Origin: Paraburkholderia sp. BL10I2N1
GTDB lineage: Bacteria; Pseudomonadota; Gammaproteobacteria; Burkholderiales; Burkholderiaceae
Reading direction: 5' to 3'
Assembly: GCF_004361815.1 (NCBI RefSeq)
Contig: NZ_SNWA01000002.1
Coordinates: forward strand, 992,001 to 1,056,000
DNA: 64,000 nucleotides
Shown here piece after piece: positions 7,628 to 16,229 of the stretch. A program made the translations under genes and the position numbers. The notes under the pieces are model-generated. The model worked only from the letters and a program-made list of their open reading frames with translations, had not been told where the DNA came from and ran no database searches. Numbering within the stretch: position 1 is the first letter of the stretch; the number at the start of each line of letters is the position of its first letter.

Positions 7628-9589
7628 TCACAACTGGAGGCCCTTCCGTTGCCCTTCCAGCAGCGCATGAGACAGCCGACGTGGCGCCAGGCAGTCGCCG
7701 ATGGCATGCACTTCCATTGCCGATTTGCGCAGCGCCTGCGCCAGTCCCGATCTCGATGAGCGACCGGTCTGCACCACCACCAGATCGCAGGGCAACTCAT
7801 TCACTTCGCCGCTGCCAGCGTTCATTAGCGATACGCCACCTGGATTGACGCTCTCCAGTACGCTCAGCACGCGGTACTCCGTCCCCCCGCCGCCCAGGCG
7901 CGCCAGCAGCGGGCCCACACTTTCGGTCGGCAAGGCGCTCGCCACGGTCGCCGACGGCGTCGCGACCAGCACTTGCCAACCGGCCTCCATCAGCAACTCG
8001 ACAACGCCGTATGTCCACCAGAAGCCACTGCCGTCGTCGACCACGACGGCACGCCCTCTCCCGCTCGGCGGCGGCACGCCGTTTTCCAGTATCTCGAACC
8101 AGGTCTTGACATGATCCGCGACCAGTTCTTCTCCCAACGGATTGGCGAATGCTCCCGTAGCGACGACCGCAACATTGAAGGCTGTTCCTAGATCCTCCGC
8201 GCTGTTGATTCTCGTGTTCAATTCCACCTTCACGGGCAACCGGCGCAGTTCGCCTTGCAGATGGTCGACCAAGCGCCGCAGGTCACTTCGGTGCGGCAGC
8301 GACGCCGCGTAGAGAAATTGCCCGCCAAGGCCGTCCGTGGCTTCGAAGAGCGTGACGGCATGACCGCGCTCGGCCGCAACGCGTGCCGTTTCGAGGCCGC
8401 CCGGACCGCCGCCGATGACGGCGACCCGGCGCCGCTTCAAGGCCGGACCTCGCATTACGAATTCCGGCACCGTCTCCCTGCCGGCCCTCGGGTTTGCCGC
8501 GCAGTGAAGATGCGGGGAAAAAGCCCGGCAATCCTGGTTCAGGCCGATGCAAGGCCTGATGCGTTCCGCTTCCCCGTTGGCGGCCTTGGTCACCCAATCG
8601 GGGTCGGCGATATACGCCCTTGCCATGCCGATCAGATCCGCCTGCCCTTCGGCAAGAATCCGTTCGGCGACCTCCGGGGAGGTGATTCTCTGACCGACAA
8701 TGACCGGCATCCCGCAAGCATGGCGAATGATGCCCGCCGCCCTCGCCGCCGTCGCCTCGGGGGCCGTTACATCCTTGACGTACAAGCCACGCGTACCAAC
8801 CGTAATACTCAGATAATCGACGAGACCATCGGTCGCGACGGCTTTGCTGATCTGTACCGTATCGGGAATCTCCAACCCGTCCGCGATTTCCTCGTCGGCA
8901 CTCAAGCGCAAGCCAAGCAGGAAATCCTCGCCGCAATGCCTGCGTATCGACTCGATGACTTCCCGCAGAAATCTCAGGCGCCTTTCCGGCGTGCCGCCGT
9001 AACGGTCGTCACGATGATTGGTGGCCGGGGAAAGAAACTGGCCGACCAGATAGCCGTGGGCACCGTGTATTTCGACACCATCATGACCGGTACGCTTCAG
9101 ATTGGCGGCCGATACACCAAAGGCCTCGACGATGACGGCAATGTCGTCTTCGTCGAGCGCGCGCGGCGGAAACGGGTCGCGCGGAGAACGGATGACCGAA
9201 GGCGCCAGCGGTGCGGATTCGAATTCGCCTCCGATCATTTCACGCCCGAGATGCAATACCTGCCCGATCACCTTCACACCGTGGGAATGGATAACGTCGA
9301 CCCGCTTTTTCAGTCCTTCGAGAATGGCTTCGTTATACGGTTCGACCAGCTTTCGCGAGCGTATCGCAGAGCTGGGGTGCACCACAGCCGCCCCGGTGAT
9401 CATCAGAGCCGGGCCGGACCTGGCGCGTGCCTCGTAATACGCGATATCCTCGTCGGTGATGCCGCCGTCCCGCACCATGCTGGTACCGTGAGGCAGCACC
9501 ACGAGACGGTTTGGAAGTACAACCCCGCCCAACGTGAAGGGCTCGAAGAGCCGGGGCCAGGTGCCCCGCGACGCAGTTGCGCTTTCCAT
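7628..9589 (-). CDS. NADH:flavin oxidoreductase / 2,4-dienoyl-CoA reductase-like protein
   Basis: 653 residues from ATG 9589 (GGAGGCGGAACAG upstream). The N-terminal old-yellow-enzyme TIM barrel carries HGAHGYLVGQFLSP (175-188, catalytic His pair) and NHRDDRYGG. A C-terminal FAD/NAD(P) domain begins VAVIGGGPGGLETARVAAERGH (389-410). The linking iron-sulfur motif is abnormal. FadH/TMADH-type proteins have C-x2-C-x3-C-x11-C, whereas here it reads C347-IG-L350-NQD-C354 with a further C363, so the second cysteine is a leucine and the last gap is short. The cluster may be absent or altered. The enzyme probably reduces a conjugated C=C of an enoyl thioester. Confidence 0.88.
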   Translation of the reverse strand: MESATASRGTWPRLFEPFTLGGVVLPNRLVVLPHGTSMVRDGGITDEDIAYYEARARSGPALMITGAAVVHPSSAIRSRKLVEPYNEAILEGLKKRVDVIHSHGVKVIGQVLHLGREMIGGEFESAPLAPSVIRSPRDPFPPRALDEDDIAVIVEAFGVSAANLKRTGHDGVEIHGAHGYLVGQFLSPATNHRDDRYGGTPERRLRFLREVIESIRRHCGEDFLLGLRLSADEEIADGLEIPDTVQISKAVATDGLVDYLSITVGTRGLYVKDVTAPEATAARAAGIIRHACGMPVIVGQRITSPEVAERILAEGQADLIGMARAYIADPDWVTKAANGEAERIRPCIGLNQDCRAFSPHLHCAANPRAGRETVPEFVMRGPALKRRRVAVIGGGPGGLETARVAAERGHAVTLFEATDGLGGQFLYAASLPHRSDLRRLVDHLQGELRRLPVKVELNTRINSAEDLGTAFNVAVVATGAFANPLGEELVADHVKTWFEILENGVPPPSGRGRAVVVDDGSGFWWTYGVVELLMEAGWQVLVATPSATVASALPTESVGPLLARLGGGGTEYRVLSVLESVNPGGVSLMNAGSGEVNELPCDLVVVQTGRSSRSGLAQALRKSAMEVHAIGDCLAPRRLSHALLEGQRKGLQL

Positions 9590-9608
9590 CTGTTCCGCCT
9601 CCCTCTCT

Positions 9609-10367
9609 TCACTGTGCCAGGGCTCCGCCATCGATGACAAGTTCGGTACCGGTTGTGTAGGAGGCTTCATCGGATGCAAGGTACAGCACGCCAGCCACAA
9701 CCTCCTTTATCTTTCCAAGGCGACCGAGTGGAATTCGCCCGAGCCGACGATTCAGGATTTCCGGGTTCGACAAGACGCCTCTCAACAACCCGGTATCGAT
9801 GGGTCCCGGATGAACCGAATTACATCGGATAGCGTCCTTGGCATGCTGGGCGGCGGTCACCTTGCTGAAAATCCGAACGGCTCCCTTGCTTGCGGCGTAT
9901 GCCGCTTCCATGATCTGGGACTGGCCGATGGCCGCGACCGACGATACATTGACGATCGAACCGCCACCGGCCTCGCGCATGGCAGGAATTGCGAATCGGG
10001 TGCCGAGAAAGACCCCTCTCGCATTGACCGCCATGACCCGATCCCATTCTTCAACGGTGCGTTCCTCGATCGGCGCGTTCCGAGGCACGATCCCCGCGTT
10101 GTTCACGAGAATGTCCAGCTTGCCGAAGCGACTGATGGCTTCCTGAACAGCATTGCCCCAGTCCTTTTCCAGCGTGACATCCAGGTGGCAATATTTCGCC
10201 CTTCCTCCCGCCGTATGAACTTCCCGCTCGAGCTGTTCTCCCGATTCACCGACGATGTCGCCCGCTACAACCGCAGCGCCTTCCCGGGCGAAGACCCGTA
10301 CCAGTTCGGCGCCAAAACCTCCGGCCGCACCGCTGATCAGCGCAACCTTTCCGTCCAGCTTTCCCAT
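9609..10367 (-). CDS. SDR family oxidoreductase
   Basis: 252 residues with SGAAGGFG (12-19; Ser instead of the usual Thr), NNAG (89-92), Ser143, Tyr157 and Lys161 (YAASK), and the C-terminal SYTTGTELVIDGG. It is similar in length and tail to the SDR at 5799-6557 and is probably an NAD-dependent 3-hydroxyacyl or alicyclic alcohol dehydrogenase. It lies 19 bp upstream of the flavoprotein gene and 26 bp downstream of the MFS gene in the same minus-strand run. Confidence 0.9.
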   Translation of the reverse strand: MGKLDGKVALISGAAGGFGAELVRVFAREGAAVVAGDIVGESGEQLEREVHTAGGRAKYCHLDVTLEKDWGNAVQEAISRFGKLDILVNNAGIVPRNAPIEERTVEEWDRVMAVNARGVFLGTRFAIPAMREAGGGSIVNVSSVAAIGQSQIMEAAYAASKGAVRIFSKVTAAQHAKDAIRCNSVHPGPIDTGLLRGVLSNPEILNRRLGRIPLGRLGKIKEVVAGVLYLASDEASYTTGTELVIDGGALAQ

Positions 10368-10393
10368 GATTTGATATCCTGAATTGTCTTACG

Positions 10394-11728
10394 TTAGACG
10401 ATGTTTGCTTCACCAACCTCCGCAACCCCACCGCTCACCGGAATATCGGAAGATAGATCTTCCGCTTCGCGAAGAATTTCGATCGGCAGCAGGTTCGACG
10501 CACGCCAGAACATCCAGCCGCCAGCAAGTGAAAAGAGGACCGCAAAGCTTATTGCATAGCGCAGCGAATCCGTTGCCATGCCGAAGTGCGTGCTCAGGAT
10601 GTCGCTGAGATACCCGGTAGCCAAAGGCCCCAGACCCAGGCCGAACAGATTCAGAATAAGCATCAGCACCGCGGATGTGAGAGCACGCATGTTGGCGGGA
10701 ACCAACTGGTGAGCGATGGCAACGATCGGGCCGTAATAAACGAGCATCAGTGTCAGCGATATTGCACCTAGAGCCAACGACACCTCGGTGGAGCTGACCA
10801 TATACTGAACAAGCGCAACGGGAACCATCGCGAACAACGCAATGGCAACCACGCGTGCACGTCCTCGCGGATCGTTTCTTCCAAAGTGATCCGCAAGGCG
10901 TCCGCCCAGGTACATGCCCACCGCGCTTCCAATGCCGTTCACCAGGGCCAGATAGAGCGACGTCTTCGCCAGGGACATCCCATGCACCCGCACATAAAAC
11001 GGTGCGTTCCAGCTATTGACCGAATACCACGCGAACGCATGAAATGCGCCTGCTGCAACCAGATATCGGAACGCCTTCTTTTCCCAGAGTTGACGCAACG
11101 CCTGCTTCAAGGACGGTGTTGTCGAGCCCGCTACCGGAACGGGATCGAATCGGCCTCGGGTCGGCTCGGGCATCGTCAGCAGAAGGATCGGGGCAAGCAC
11201 AAGCCCGGCGATACCGACGACAGCAAATGCCATGCGCCACCCGACCGCCCCCGCGAGCGAGCCTGCGACGGAATAGCCGAACAACATGCCTACAGGTAGC
11301 GATAAGCCCCAAATGGACAACGCGGTGGCGCGTGCAGTCGGAGGATAGAGGTCCGAGATCAGGGAATGCGTCGCAGGTATGCTGCCCGCTTCGCCCACCG
11401 CCACGCCGACCCGATAGAACACCAGGCTCGTGAAGTTGTTCGTAAGCCCGGTCATCGCGGTCATGCCACTCCACACTGCCAGCGCGCCGGCGATGAGTCC
11501 CTTGCGGTTCCAGCGATCGGCGAGTCGCCCAAGAGGCACCCCGAGTGTTGCGTAAAACAATGCGAACGCCAATCCCGTCAACGCTCCGAGTTGTGCATCG
11601 GACAGCCGCAGATCAGCTTTGATCGGGATCTGAAGGACAGACAGGATCGTACGATCAATGTAATTGAACACCGATACCATGAACAACAGGAAAAGAACAT
11701 AGCGACGCTGCGTCGTGCTGATCATCAT
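10394..11728 (-). CDS. MFS transporter
   Basis: About 444 residues with twelve predicted membrane spans. The loop 2-3 signature GVPLGRLADRWNRKG is the MFS D-R-x-x-R-K motif, and FNYIDRTILSVLQIPI in helix 1 resembles the anion:cation and spinster-like permeases. I start at ATG 11728 (GGAGCG 4-5 nt upstream); ATG 11779 is possible. It sits inside a catabolic operon, so it may import the acid or export an intermediate. The island also has an ABC importer, so the roles may be split. Confidence 0.88.
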   Translation of the reverse strand: MMISTTQRRYVLFLLFMVSVFNYIDRTILSVLQIPIKADLRLSDAQLGALTGLAFALFYATLGVPLGRLADRWNRKGLIAGALAVWSGMTAMTGLTNNFTSLVFYRVGVAVGEAGSIPATHSLISDLYPPTARATALSIWGLSLPVGMLFGYSVAGSLAGAVGWRMAFAVVGIAGLVLAPILLLTMPEPTRGRFDPVPVAGSTTPSLKQALRQLWEKKAFRYLVAAGAFHAFAWYSVNSWNAPFYVRVHGMSLAKTSLYLALVNGIGSAVGMYLGGRLADHFGRNDPRGRARVVAIALFAMVPVALVQYMVSSTEVSLALGAISLTLMLVYYGPIVAIAHQLVPANMRALTSAVLMLILNLFGLGLGPLATGYLSDILSTHFGMATDSLRYAISFAVLFSLAGGWMFWRASNLLPIEILREAEDLSSDIPVSGGVAEVGEANIV

Positions 11729-12055
11729 TTCGCTCCAGTCAGAGACATGTTGCCCAGACGTATGTATCGTCGGCCGCATGAAATAGCCGACATCAGCCTG
11801 ACGCGCGTTACCTCGTACTTACCTCGTATTTTTCCCGCGATCCACGGTGCCGGACCGGCCATCCTCCATCGGCTCCACCGGTTCGACGGCAACGTATATC
11901 CGCCAATGACACTTTCCCGACTCCTCTGGCATTCATTGCTCCTCCTTGCACCTTCACACGTTGATCCGGTGGCTATTTGATTTTAGTTAGCATGACGAAA
12001 ATACTTAGATTGATCATGGCTGAATCGATCTGCCTGGCGACCTCCTCGCTTCCAG
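11729..12055. other. 327-bp gap inside the long minus-strand run
   Basis: No coding sequence recognised. The stretch is more AT-rich near 11975-12015 and could hold an internal promoter for the MFS-to-CMD half of the run. I see no copy of the CGACCG-NN-CGGTCG operator here. A short tandem ACCTCGTA repeat lies near 11810-11827. Confidence 0.4.
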
Positions 12056-12967
12056 TCAGCCTGGCTTTCCGGGCCGTTCGGATAGCGGCATCGTGCCGCC
12101 GCCACATCGTCGGCGCATGAAATCGATCACTGCTGCGCCGAAGCCGGTATTGCGGTCCCCAGCTACCATGTGGTATGCGCCGCTTATTACGGTGTACTCC
12201 GCCTTGGGAACCAGCTCCTGAAAATCCCTTACGCTCTCATCGGTCACCACGTCACTCTTTTCACCGCGGACAAGGAGCACCGGGATCCGGATCTTCCGGG
12301 CTGCACTGGACAAGCGGACATAGGCGTCGGCAAGGGAAGTCACATTGCCTGCCAGCGTCATCGGGTCCCAATGCCAACGCAGACGTCCGTCGTCGCCCAG
12401 GCGGAGGTTCCTGCGCAGACCGGAAAGATCGGTTGGGCGGGGTCGGTGTGGTAGATAAGCCGAGATTGCCTCTGCCGCTTCGTCCAGCGAGCTGAATCCG
12501 TCAGGCGCGCTGCGCATGAACCTGACGATGTTCTCCGAACCGGAGGGATTGATGCGCGGTGCGACGTCGACCAGGACCAAAGCCGTAGCGATCGGTGCAT
12601 CGCCCTCCCCGACAGCCAGCAACGACGTCAGCCCGCCCAGCGACGCGCCAATGAGCGCGGCGGGCCGCCCAAGGGTCGCGCACACGAGGCGCAGGTCGTC
12701 GACATAGTGGTCGATGTCATATACACCATCGGGTGACCAGCCGCTGCCGCCATGTCCGCGCAAATCGAGCGAGACGACATAGAAGCCGTTGCTGGCCAAC
12801 GCGTTGGCCGTGTCGCCCCAGGAGAATCGCGTCTGACCGCCGCCGTGCAGCAAAATGGCCGGAGGGTTCTGCGGATTTCCGACGACATCGGCGGCAAGGC
12901 GCAGACCATCGCGGCCGAAGAATTGAGTAGTGTGCATAGCGGGCATAGGGAAGACCGGGGCTGGCAT
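12056..12967 (-). CDS. alpha/beta hydrolase
   Basis: 303 residues. HGGGQTRFSW (41-50) is the oxyanion-hole segment, GASLG (107-111) is the nucleophile elbow with Ser109, and GAYHMVAGD near 265 supplies the catalytic His. The fold matches epoxide, lactone or ester hydrolases, but the nucleophile is Ser rather than Asp, so it is an esterase, lactonase or thioesterase-like enzyme, not a haloalkane or epoxide hydrolase. It starts 6 bp after the stop of the crotonase gene upstream. Met8 and Met11 are alternative starts. Given the kinase/ACAD pair nearby, a lactone-opening role is an attractive guess. Confidence 0.85.
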   Translation of the reverse strand: MPAPVFPMPAMHTTQFFGRDGLRLAADVVGNPQNPPAILLHGGGQTRFSWGDTANALASNGFYVVSLDLRGHGGSGWSPDGVYDIDHYVDDLRLVCATLGRPAALIGASLGGLTSLLAVGEGDAPIATALVLVDVAPRINPSGSENIVRFMRSAPDGFSSLDEAAEAISAYLPHRPRPTDLSGLRRNLRLGDDGRLRWHWDPMTLAGNVTSLADAYVRLSSAARKIRIPVLLVRGEKSDVVTDESVRDFQELVPKAEYTVISGAYHMVAGDRNTGFGAAVIDFMRRRCGGGTMPLSERPGKPG

Positions 12968-12973
12968 CCGGCT

Positions 12974-13768
12974 TTACGAACCGGTGAACGTGGCTGCGCG
13001 CCTTTCATAGAATGCGGCGACCCCTTCCCTGAAGTCATGGGTGCGCGCACACTCGCAAAAGGCCATCCGCTCAGCTTCCAGTTGTCCGCGCAGGTCGCGT
13101 TCGTATGAGGCACGAATCAGGCTCTTGATTGCCCGATAGGACGCAGCGGGCCCGGCTGCGAGGCGGCATGCCAGGGCTGCTGTCTCCGTCGCCAGACTGG
13201 AAGCCGGAACGACACGATTCACGACCCCCAGACGCAAGGCCTCCGCCGCGTCGAAGCTTTCGGCGAGAAGCGCGATTTCCATCGCCTTTTGCAAGCCGAC
13301 CACGCGCGGGAGAAACCACGATGCCGAGAGGTCGGGGCTTGCCCCGATGCGCGAATAGGCCAGATTGAACTTCGCGTTGTCGGCCGCAATCACGAGATCG
13401 CAAGCCAGTGCCAGGCTCACGCCTGCGCCGGCGACGGCACCATGCACGCTCGCCACGACTGGCACCGGCAACCCGGCCAGAATCGTGACTGCTTCGTTCA
13501 GCGGCGTGATCAGCGCGTCGGCAGTCTGGGCCGCTCGTTCCGGGGCGGCGCGGAATCCCGCAAGATCGCCGCCGCCCATGAACGCCTTGCCCGCTCCGCG
13601 CAGCACCACAATTCTGACGCTGGGGTCCGCGGCGATGCTTCGACATACCGCCAGGAAAGCCTCGGCCAACTGCAAATCGGCGGCATTCAGGACCTCAGGG
13701 CGATTGAGCACGATCTCCGCGACCGCGCCGTCGCGCTGTATCTGTACAGCGGCATTCTGTTCGTTCAC
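12974..13768 (-). CDS. enoyl-CoA hydratase/isomerase family protein, PaaG-like
   Basis: 264 residues. The oxyanion segments are FMGGGDL (63-69) and GAVAGAGVSL (110-119). Both hydratase glutamates are missing: GGGCE becomes GAGVS, and the second region reads YSRIGASPDLSASW with an Asp near 146. That pattern is typical of PaaG and delta3-delta2-enoyl-CoA isomerases, where a single acid moves the double bond. It is therefore more likely an isomerase than a hydratase. It lies 14 bp after the acyl-CoA dehydrogenase gene in the operon. Confidence 0.85.
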   Translation of the reverse strand: MNEQNAAVQIQRDGAVAEIVLNRPEVLNAADLQLAEAFLAVCRSIAADPSVRIVVLRGAGKAFMGGGDLAGFRAAPERAAQTADALITPLNEAVTILAGLPVPVVASVHGAVAGAGVSLALACDLVIAADNAKFNLAYSRIGASPDLSASWFLPRVVGLQKAMEIALLAESFDAAEALRLGVVNRVVPASSLATETAALACRLAAGPAASYRAIKSLIRASYERDLRGQLEAERMAFCECARTHDFREGVAAFYERRAATFTGS

Positions 13769-13782
13769 TGTTCGTCTCCTTC

Positions 13783-14946
13783 CTACGCCGCAGCCACAGC
13801 GTAATCGTGTGTCGCGCCGACTTCGCGCGCCTGAGGCGCCCGGGCAGCGGGCGGCAACGTCGCGTCGACAAACCGCGTGAAATGCTCGTCAAGGCTTCCG
13901 AACAGCGCGGCATTGACCATCAGCCGCCGGAAATAGTGACTCACGTCCATTTCGTCGGTGACGCCAAGACCACCGTGCATCTGCACTGCCTCGTTGGCCA
14001 CGTGTCGGGCTGCGCGGCCAATGTACGCTCTCGCGCCACTGACGATCCGCGCTCTCTGGGCGTGAGGAAGGCACATGGCACGCTGCGCGGCTCTGGTCAG
14101 CGCGCTGATTTCCTGCTGCATCAGGAACATGTCTGCCGCACGATGCTGCAAGGCCTGATTCACGCCAATCGGCTTGCCGAACTGCGTGCGCACCTTCAGG
14201 TATTCGCAAGTCCTTGCCATCAGGGCTCGCACGATCCCGAGGGTCTCGGCACAAAGCGCGACGACTGCCTCGTCGCCGACCTCGGTAATCGTCGCCTCGG
14301 CCGGGGTATTTCCCGGCGCTCCAAGGCGCTCCGCATCGGCATTGTCGAAACGGATAGTTGCGGCGCCACGTCCGTCGACCAGCCGGTAGTGCCTGCGGTT
14401 CACCCGGGACGAACTGGCATCCACCAGAAACAGCGCCAACTCGCCTCCGGCATCTGCAGTACGGGCGGAGACGATGAACCTGTCCGCGATATCGCCGTGA
14501 AGAACAGCGGTTGCCACGCCGCTCAGTGTGTTGCCGCACACGACACATGCCCCGGCCGCTAGCGGACCGGCCCCGGAGGCGAAGGCGAGCTTGAGCGACC
14601 CGTCGGCCAAAACCGGCAGCAAGGCAGCCTTTTGCTCGTCGCTGGCCTCTTTGATCACCAATCCCGTGCCGACCACCATACTCGCGAGGACAGGCTCCAT
14701 CAGCAAATGGCTGCCGACCACTTCCATGACCGCACCGATCGCCACCGCATCGGCATCCAGGCCGCCGTGCGTCTCCGGCAGCCGCATGGCGAGCCAGCCG
14801 AATTCCGCGTAGTCGCGCCAGGCCTTCGCACTATATCCAGAAGGATCGTCTAGCACCGCCCGGCGCTGCAGAAAGCCATAGTGATCGGTGACATAACGTC
14901 CGGCGCTTTCGCTCAGGAGCGCGATCATTTCATGATCCGTACTCAT
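13783..14946 (-). CDS. acyl-CoA dehydrogenase family protein (subunit-like)
   Basis: 387 residues, of the ACAD fold but divergent: the middle beta domain is short of the usual FAD-contact sequences, and the C-terminal region ends GGLGVTDEMDVSHYFRRL. The gene overlaps the neighbouring dehydrogenase gene by 4 nt. In actinobacterial sterol degradation, pairs of such genes make alpha2beta2 heterotetrameric acyl-CoA dehydrogenases in which one subunit lacks catalytic or FAD residues. The tight overlap and divergence here fit the same arrangement, which I infer rather than see. Confidence 0.85.
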   Translation of the reverse strand: MSTDHEMIALLSESAGRYVTDHYGFLQRRAVLDDPSGYSAKAWRDYAEFGWLAMRLPETHGGLDADAVAIGAVMEVVGSHLLMEPVLASMVVGTGLVIKEASDEQKAALLPVLADGSLKLAFASGAGPLAAGACVVCGNTLSGVATAVLHGDIADRFIVSARTADAGGELALFLVDASSSRVNRRHYRLVDGRGAATIRFDNADAERLGAPGNTPAEATITEVGDEAVVALCAETLGIVRALMARTCEYLKVRTQFGKPIGVNQALQHRAADMFLMQQEISALTRAAQRAMCLPHAQRARIVSGARAYIGRAARHVANEAVQMHGGLGVTDEMDVSHYFRRLMVNAALFGSLDEHFTRFVDATLPPAARAPQAREVGATHDYAVAAA

Positions 14947-16154
14947 AGCCCGAGAACCACCTTAGCAATGATGTTGCGTTGAATTTCCGAGGCCCCGCCA
15001 AAGATCGTCGCGGCCCGATTGTAGAAATGGTCCTTGAGGATGCCCCCGGCGTCGTCGGGCCCGAGCGGCGGCAGTCCGCCTTCGTGAAGCGCGCCAGTGT
15101 CATAGGCGATTCCTGCCAGGCCGAGCGCATCGACCGTCGCTTCGGCTATCTCCTGATACAACTCGGTGCCGCGAATTTTTATCAATGATGCTTCGCCGCC
15201 GGTCTCCGATCCGGTCATCATGGCTTCAACGGCTTGATAGGCGGCCTCTTCCAGGGCCAGAAAGCGGAGCTCGAATTCTCCGATGCGATTGCGCAGCAAT
15301 GGTTGCTCGACAAGACGGGAGCCGCCGGCAACCGTGTCCGCAGCGAGCTGCTCGAGCCGGTGCAGCGCATGCCAGGCCATTCCAACGATAGCGCCCGCTG
15401 TCCGCTCGTTCTTGAGCAGAAACTTCGCGTAGGTCCATCCCTGCCCCTCCTCGCCCACGAGATTCCCTACAGGCACCCGGACATCTTCAAGCCACACTTC
15501 ATTGACGTGGTGATAACCGTCCATGGTCGCGATCGGCTTGACCGAAATCCCCGGACTGCGCATATCGACCAGCAGGAAGGAGATGCCACTCTGCGGACGC
15601 TTGTCCAGACTGGTCCGGTCGGTCCGCACGAGGCAGAACATCCAGTCCGCCCACTGCGCGTAGGTGGTCCATACTTTCTGGCCGTTGACGACGTACTCGT
15701 TTCCATCGCGGACCGCCTGCGTGCGCAAACCCGCCAGATCCGAGCCGGCTCCCGGTTCCGAGTACCCTTGCGCCCAGAAGTCCTCGCTATTCGCGATCCG
15801 CGGCAGGAAGCGCTGTTTCTGGGCCTCGGAGCCATAGGTGTAAATCACCGGTCCCACGTACTTGACGCCAAACGGGATCACCCAGGGGCATCCCAGCCGC
15901 GCGAGCTGATCCTCGAAGGTAAATCGCTCCAGGGGTGACCAGTCGCGCCCGCCCAGCTCGCCCGGCCAGTGCGCGATGCTCCAGCCTTTCTCATGCAGCA
16001 GGCGCATCCAGCGAACGTAGTCGTCCTTGCTCAGCACCTGATGGCGCCGCGATTTGCCGAGAAGATCGGCGGGCATTTCGTGCTCGCAGAACTGAAGGAT
16101 CTCCACCTTCAACTGCTGGGCCCGCTGGCGAGCAGCTGTTATCGAATGGTCCAT
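14943..16154 (-). CDS. acyl-CoA dehydrogenase
   Basis: 403 residues. The FAD-binding segments are WAQGYSEPGAGSDLAGLRT and YVVNGQKVWTTYAQWADW, and the C-terminal FGGASEIQRNIIAKVVLGL is the canonical ACAD ending. It would introduce the alpha-beta double bond into the acyl-CoA and pass electrons to ETF. It overlaps the next dehydrogenase gene by 4 nt, suggesting a heteromeric pair. A 75-bp gap separates it from the kinase gene upstream. Confidence 0.92.
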   Translation of the reverse strand: MDHSITAARQRAQQLKVEILQFCEHEMPADLLGKSRRHQVLSKDDYVRWMRLLHEKGWSIAHWPGELGGRDWSPLERFTFEDQLARLGCPWVIPFGVKYVGPVIYTYGSEAQKQRFLPRIANSEDFWAQGYSEPGAGSDLAGLRTQAVRDGNEYVVNGQKVWTTYAQWADWMFCLVRTDRTSLDKRPQSGISFLLVDMRSPGISVKPIATMDGYHHVNEVWLEDVRVPVGNLVGEEGQGWTYAKFLLKNERTAGAIVGMAWHALHRLEQLAADTVAGGSRLVEQPLLRNRIGEFELRFLALEEAAYQAVEAMMTGSETGGEASLIKIRGTELYQEIAEATVDALGLAGIAYDTGALHEGGLPPLGPDDAGGILKDHFYNRAATIFGGASEIQRNIIAKVVLGL

Positions 16155-16229
16155 AGTGCCTGTTGCGAAGTCGAGTTGATTTGAAAAAATCTACCTGCGC
16201 CACGCCAGCATCGTGCGAAGCAGCTTGCC

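Noticed and set aside
8255..9637. 460-codon plus-strand frame inside the OYE-like gene
   Set aside because: Antisense shadow of a well-supported flavoprotein gene; the translation shows no family features.
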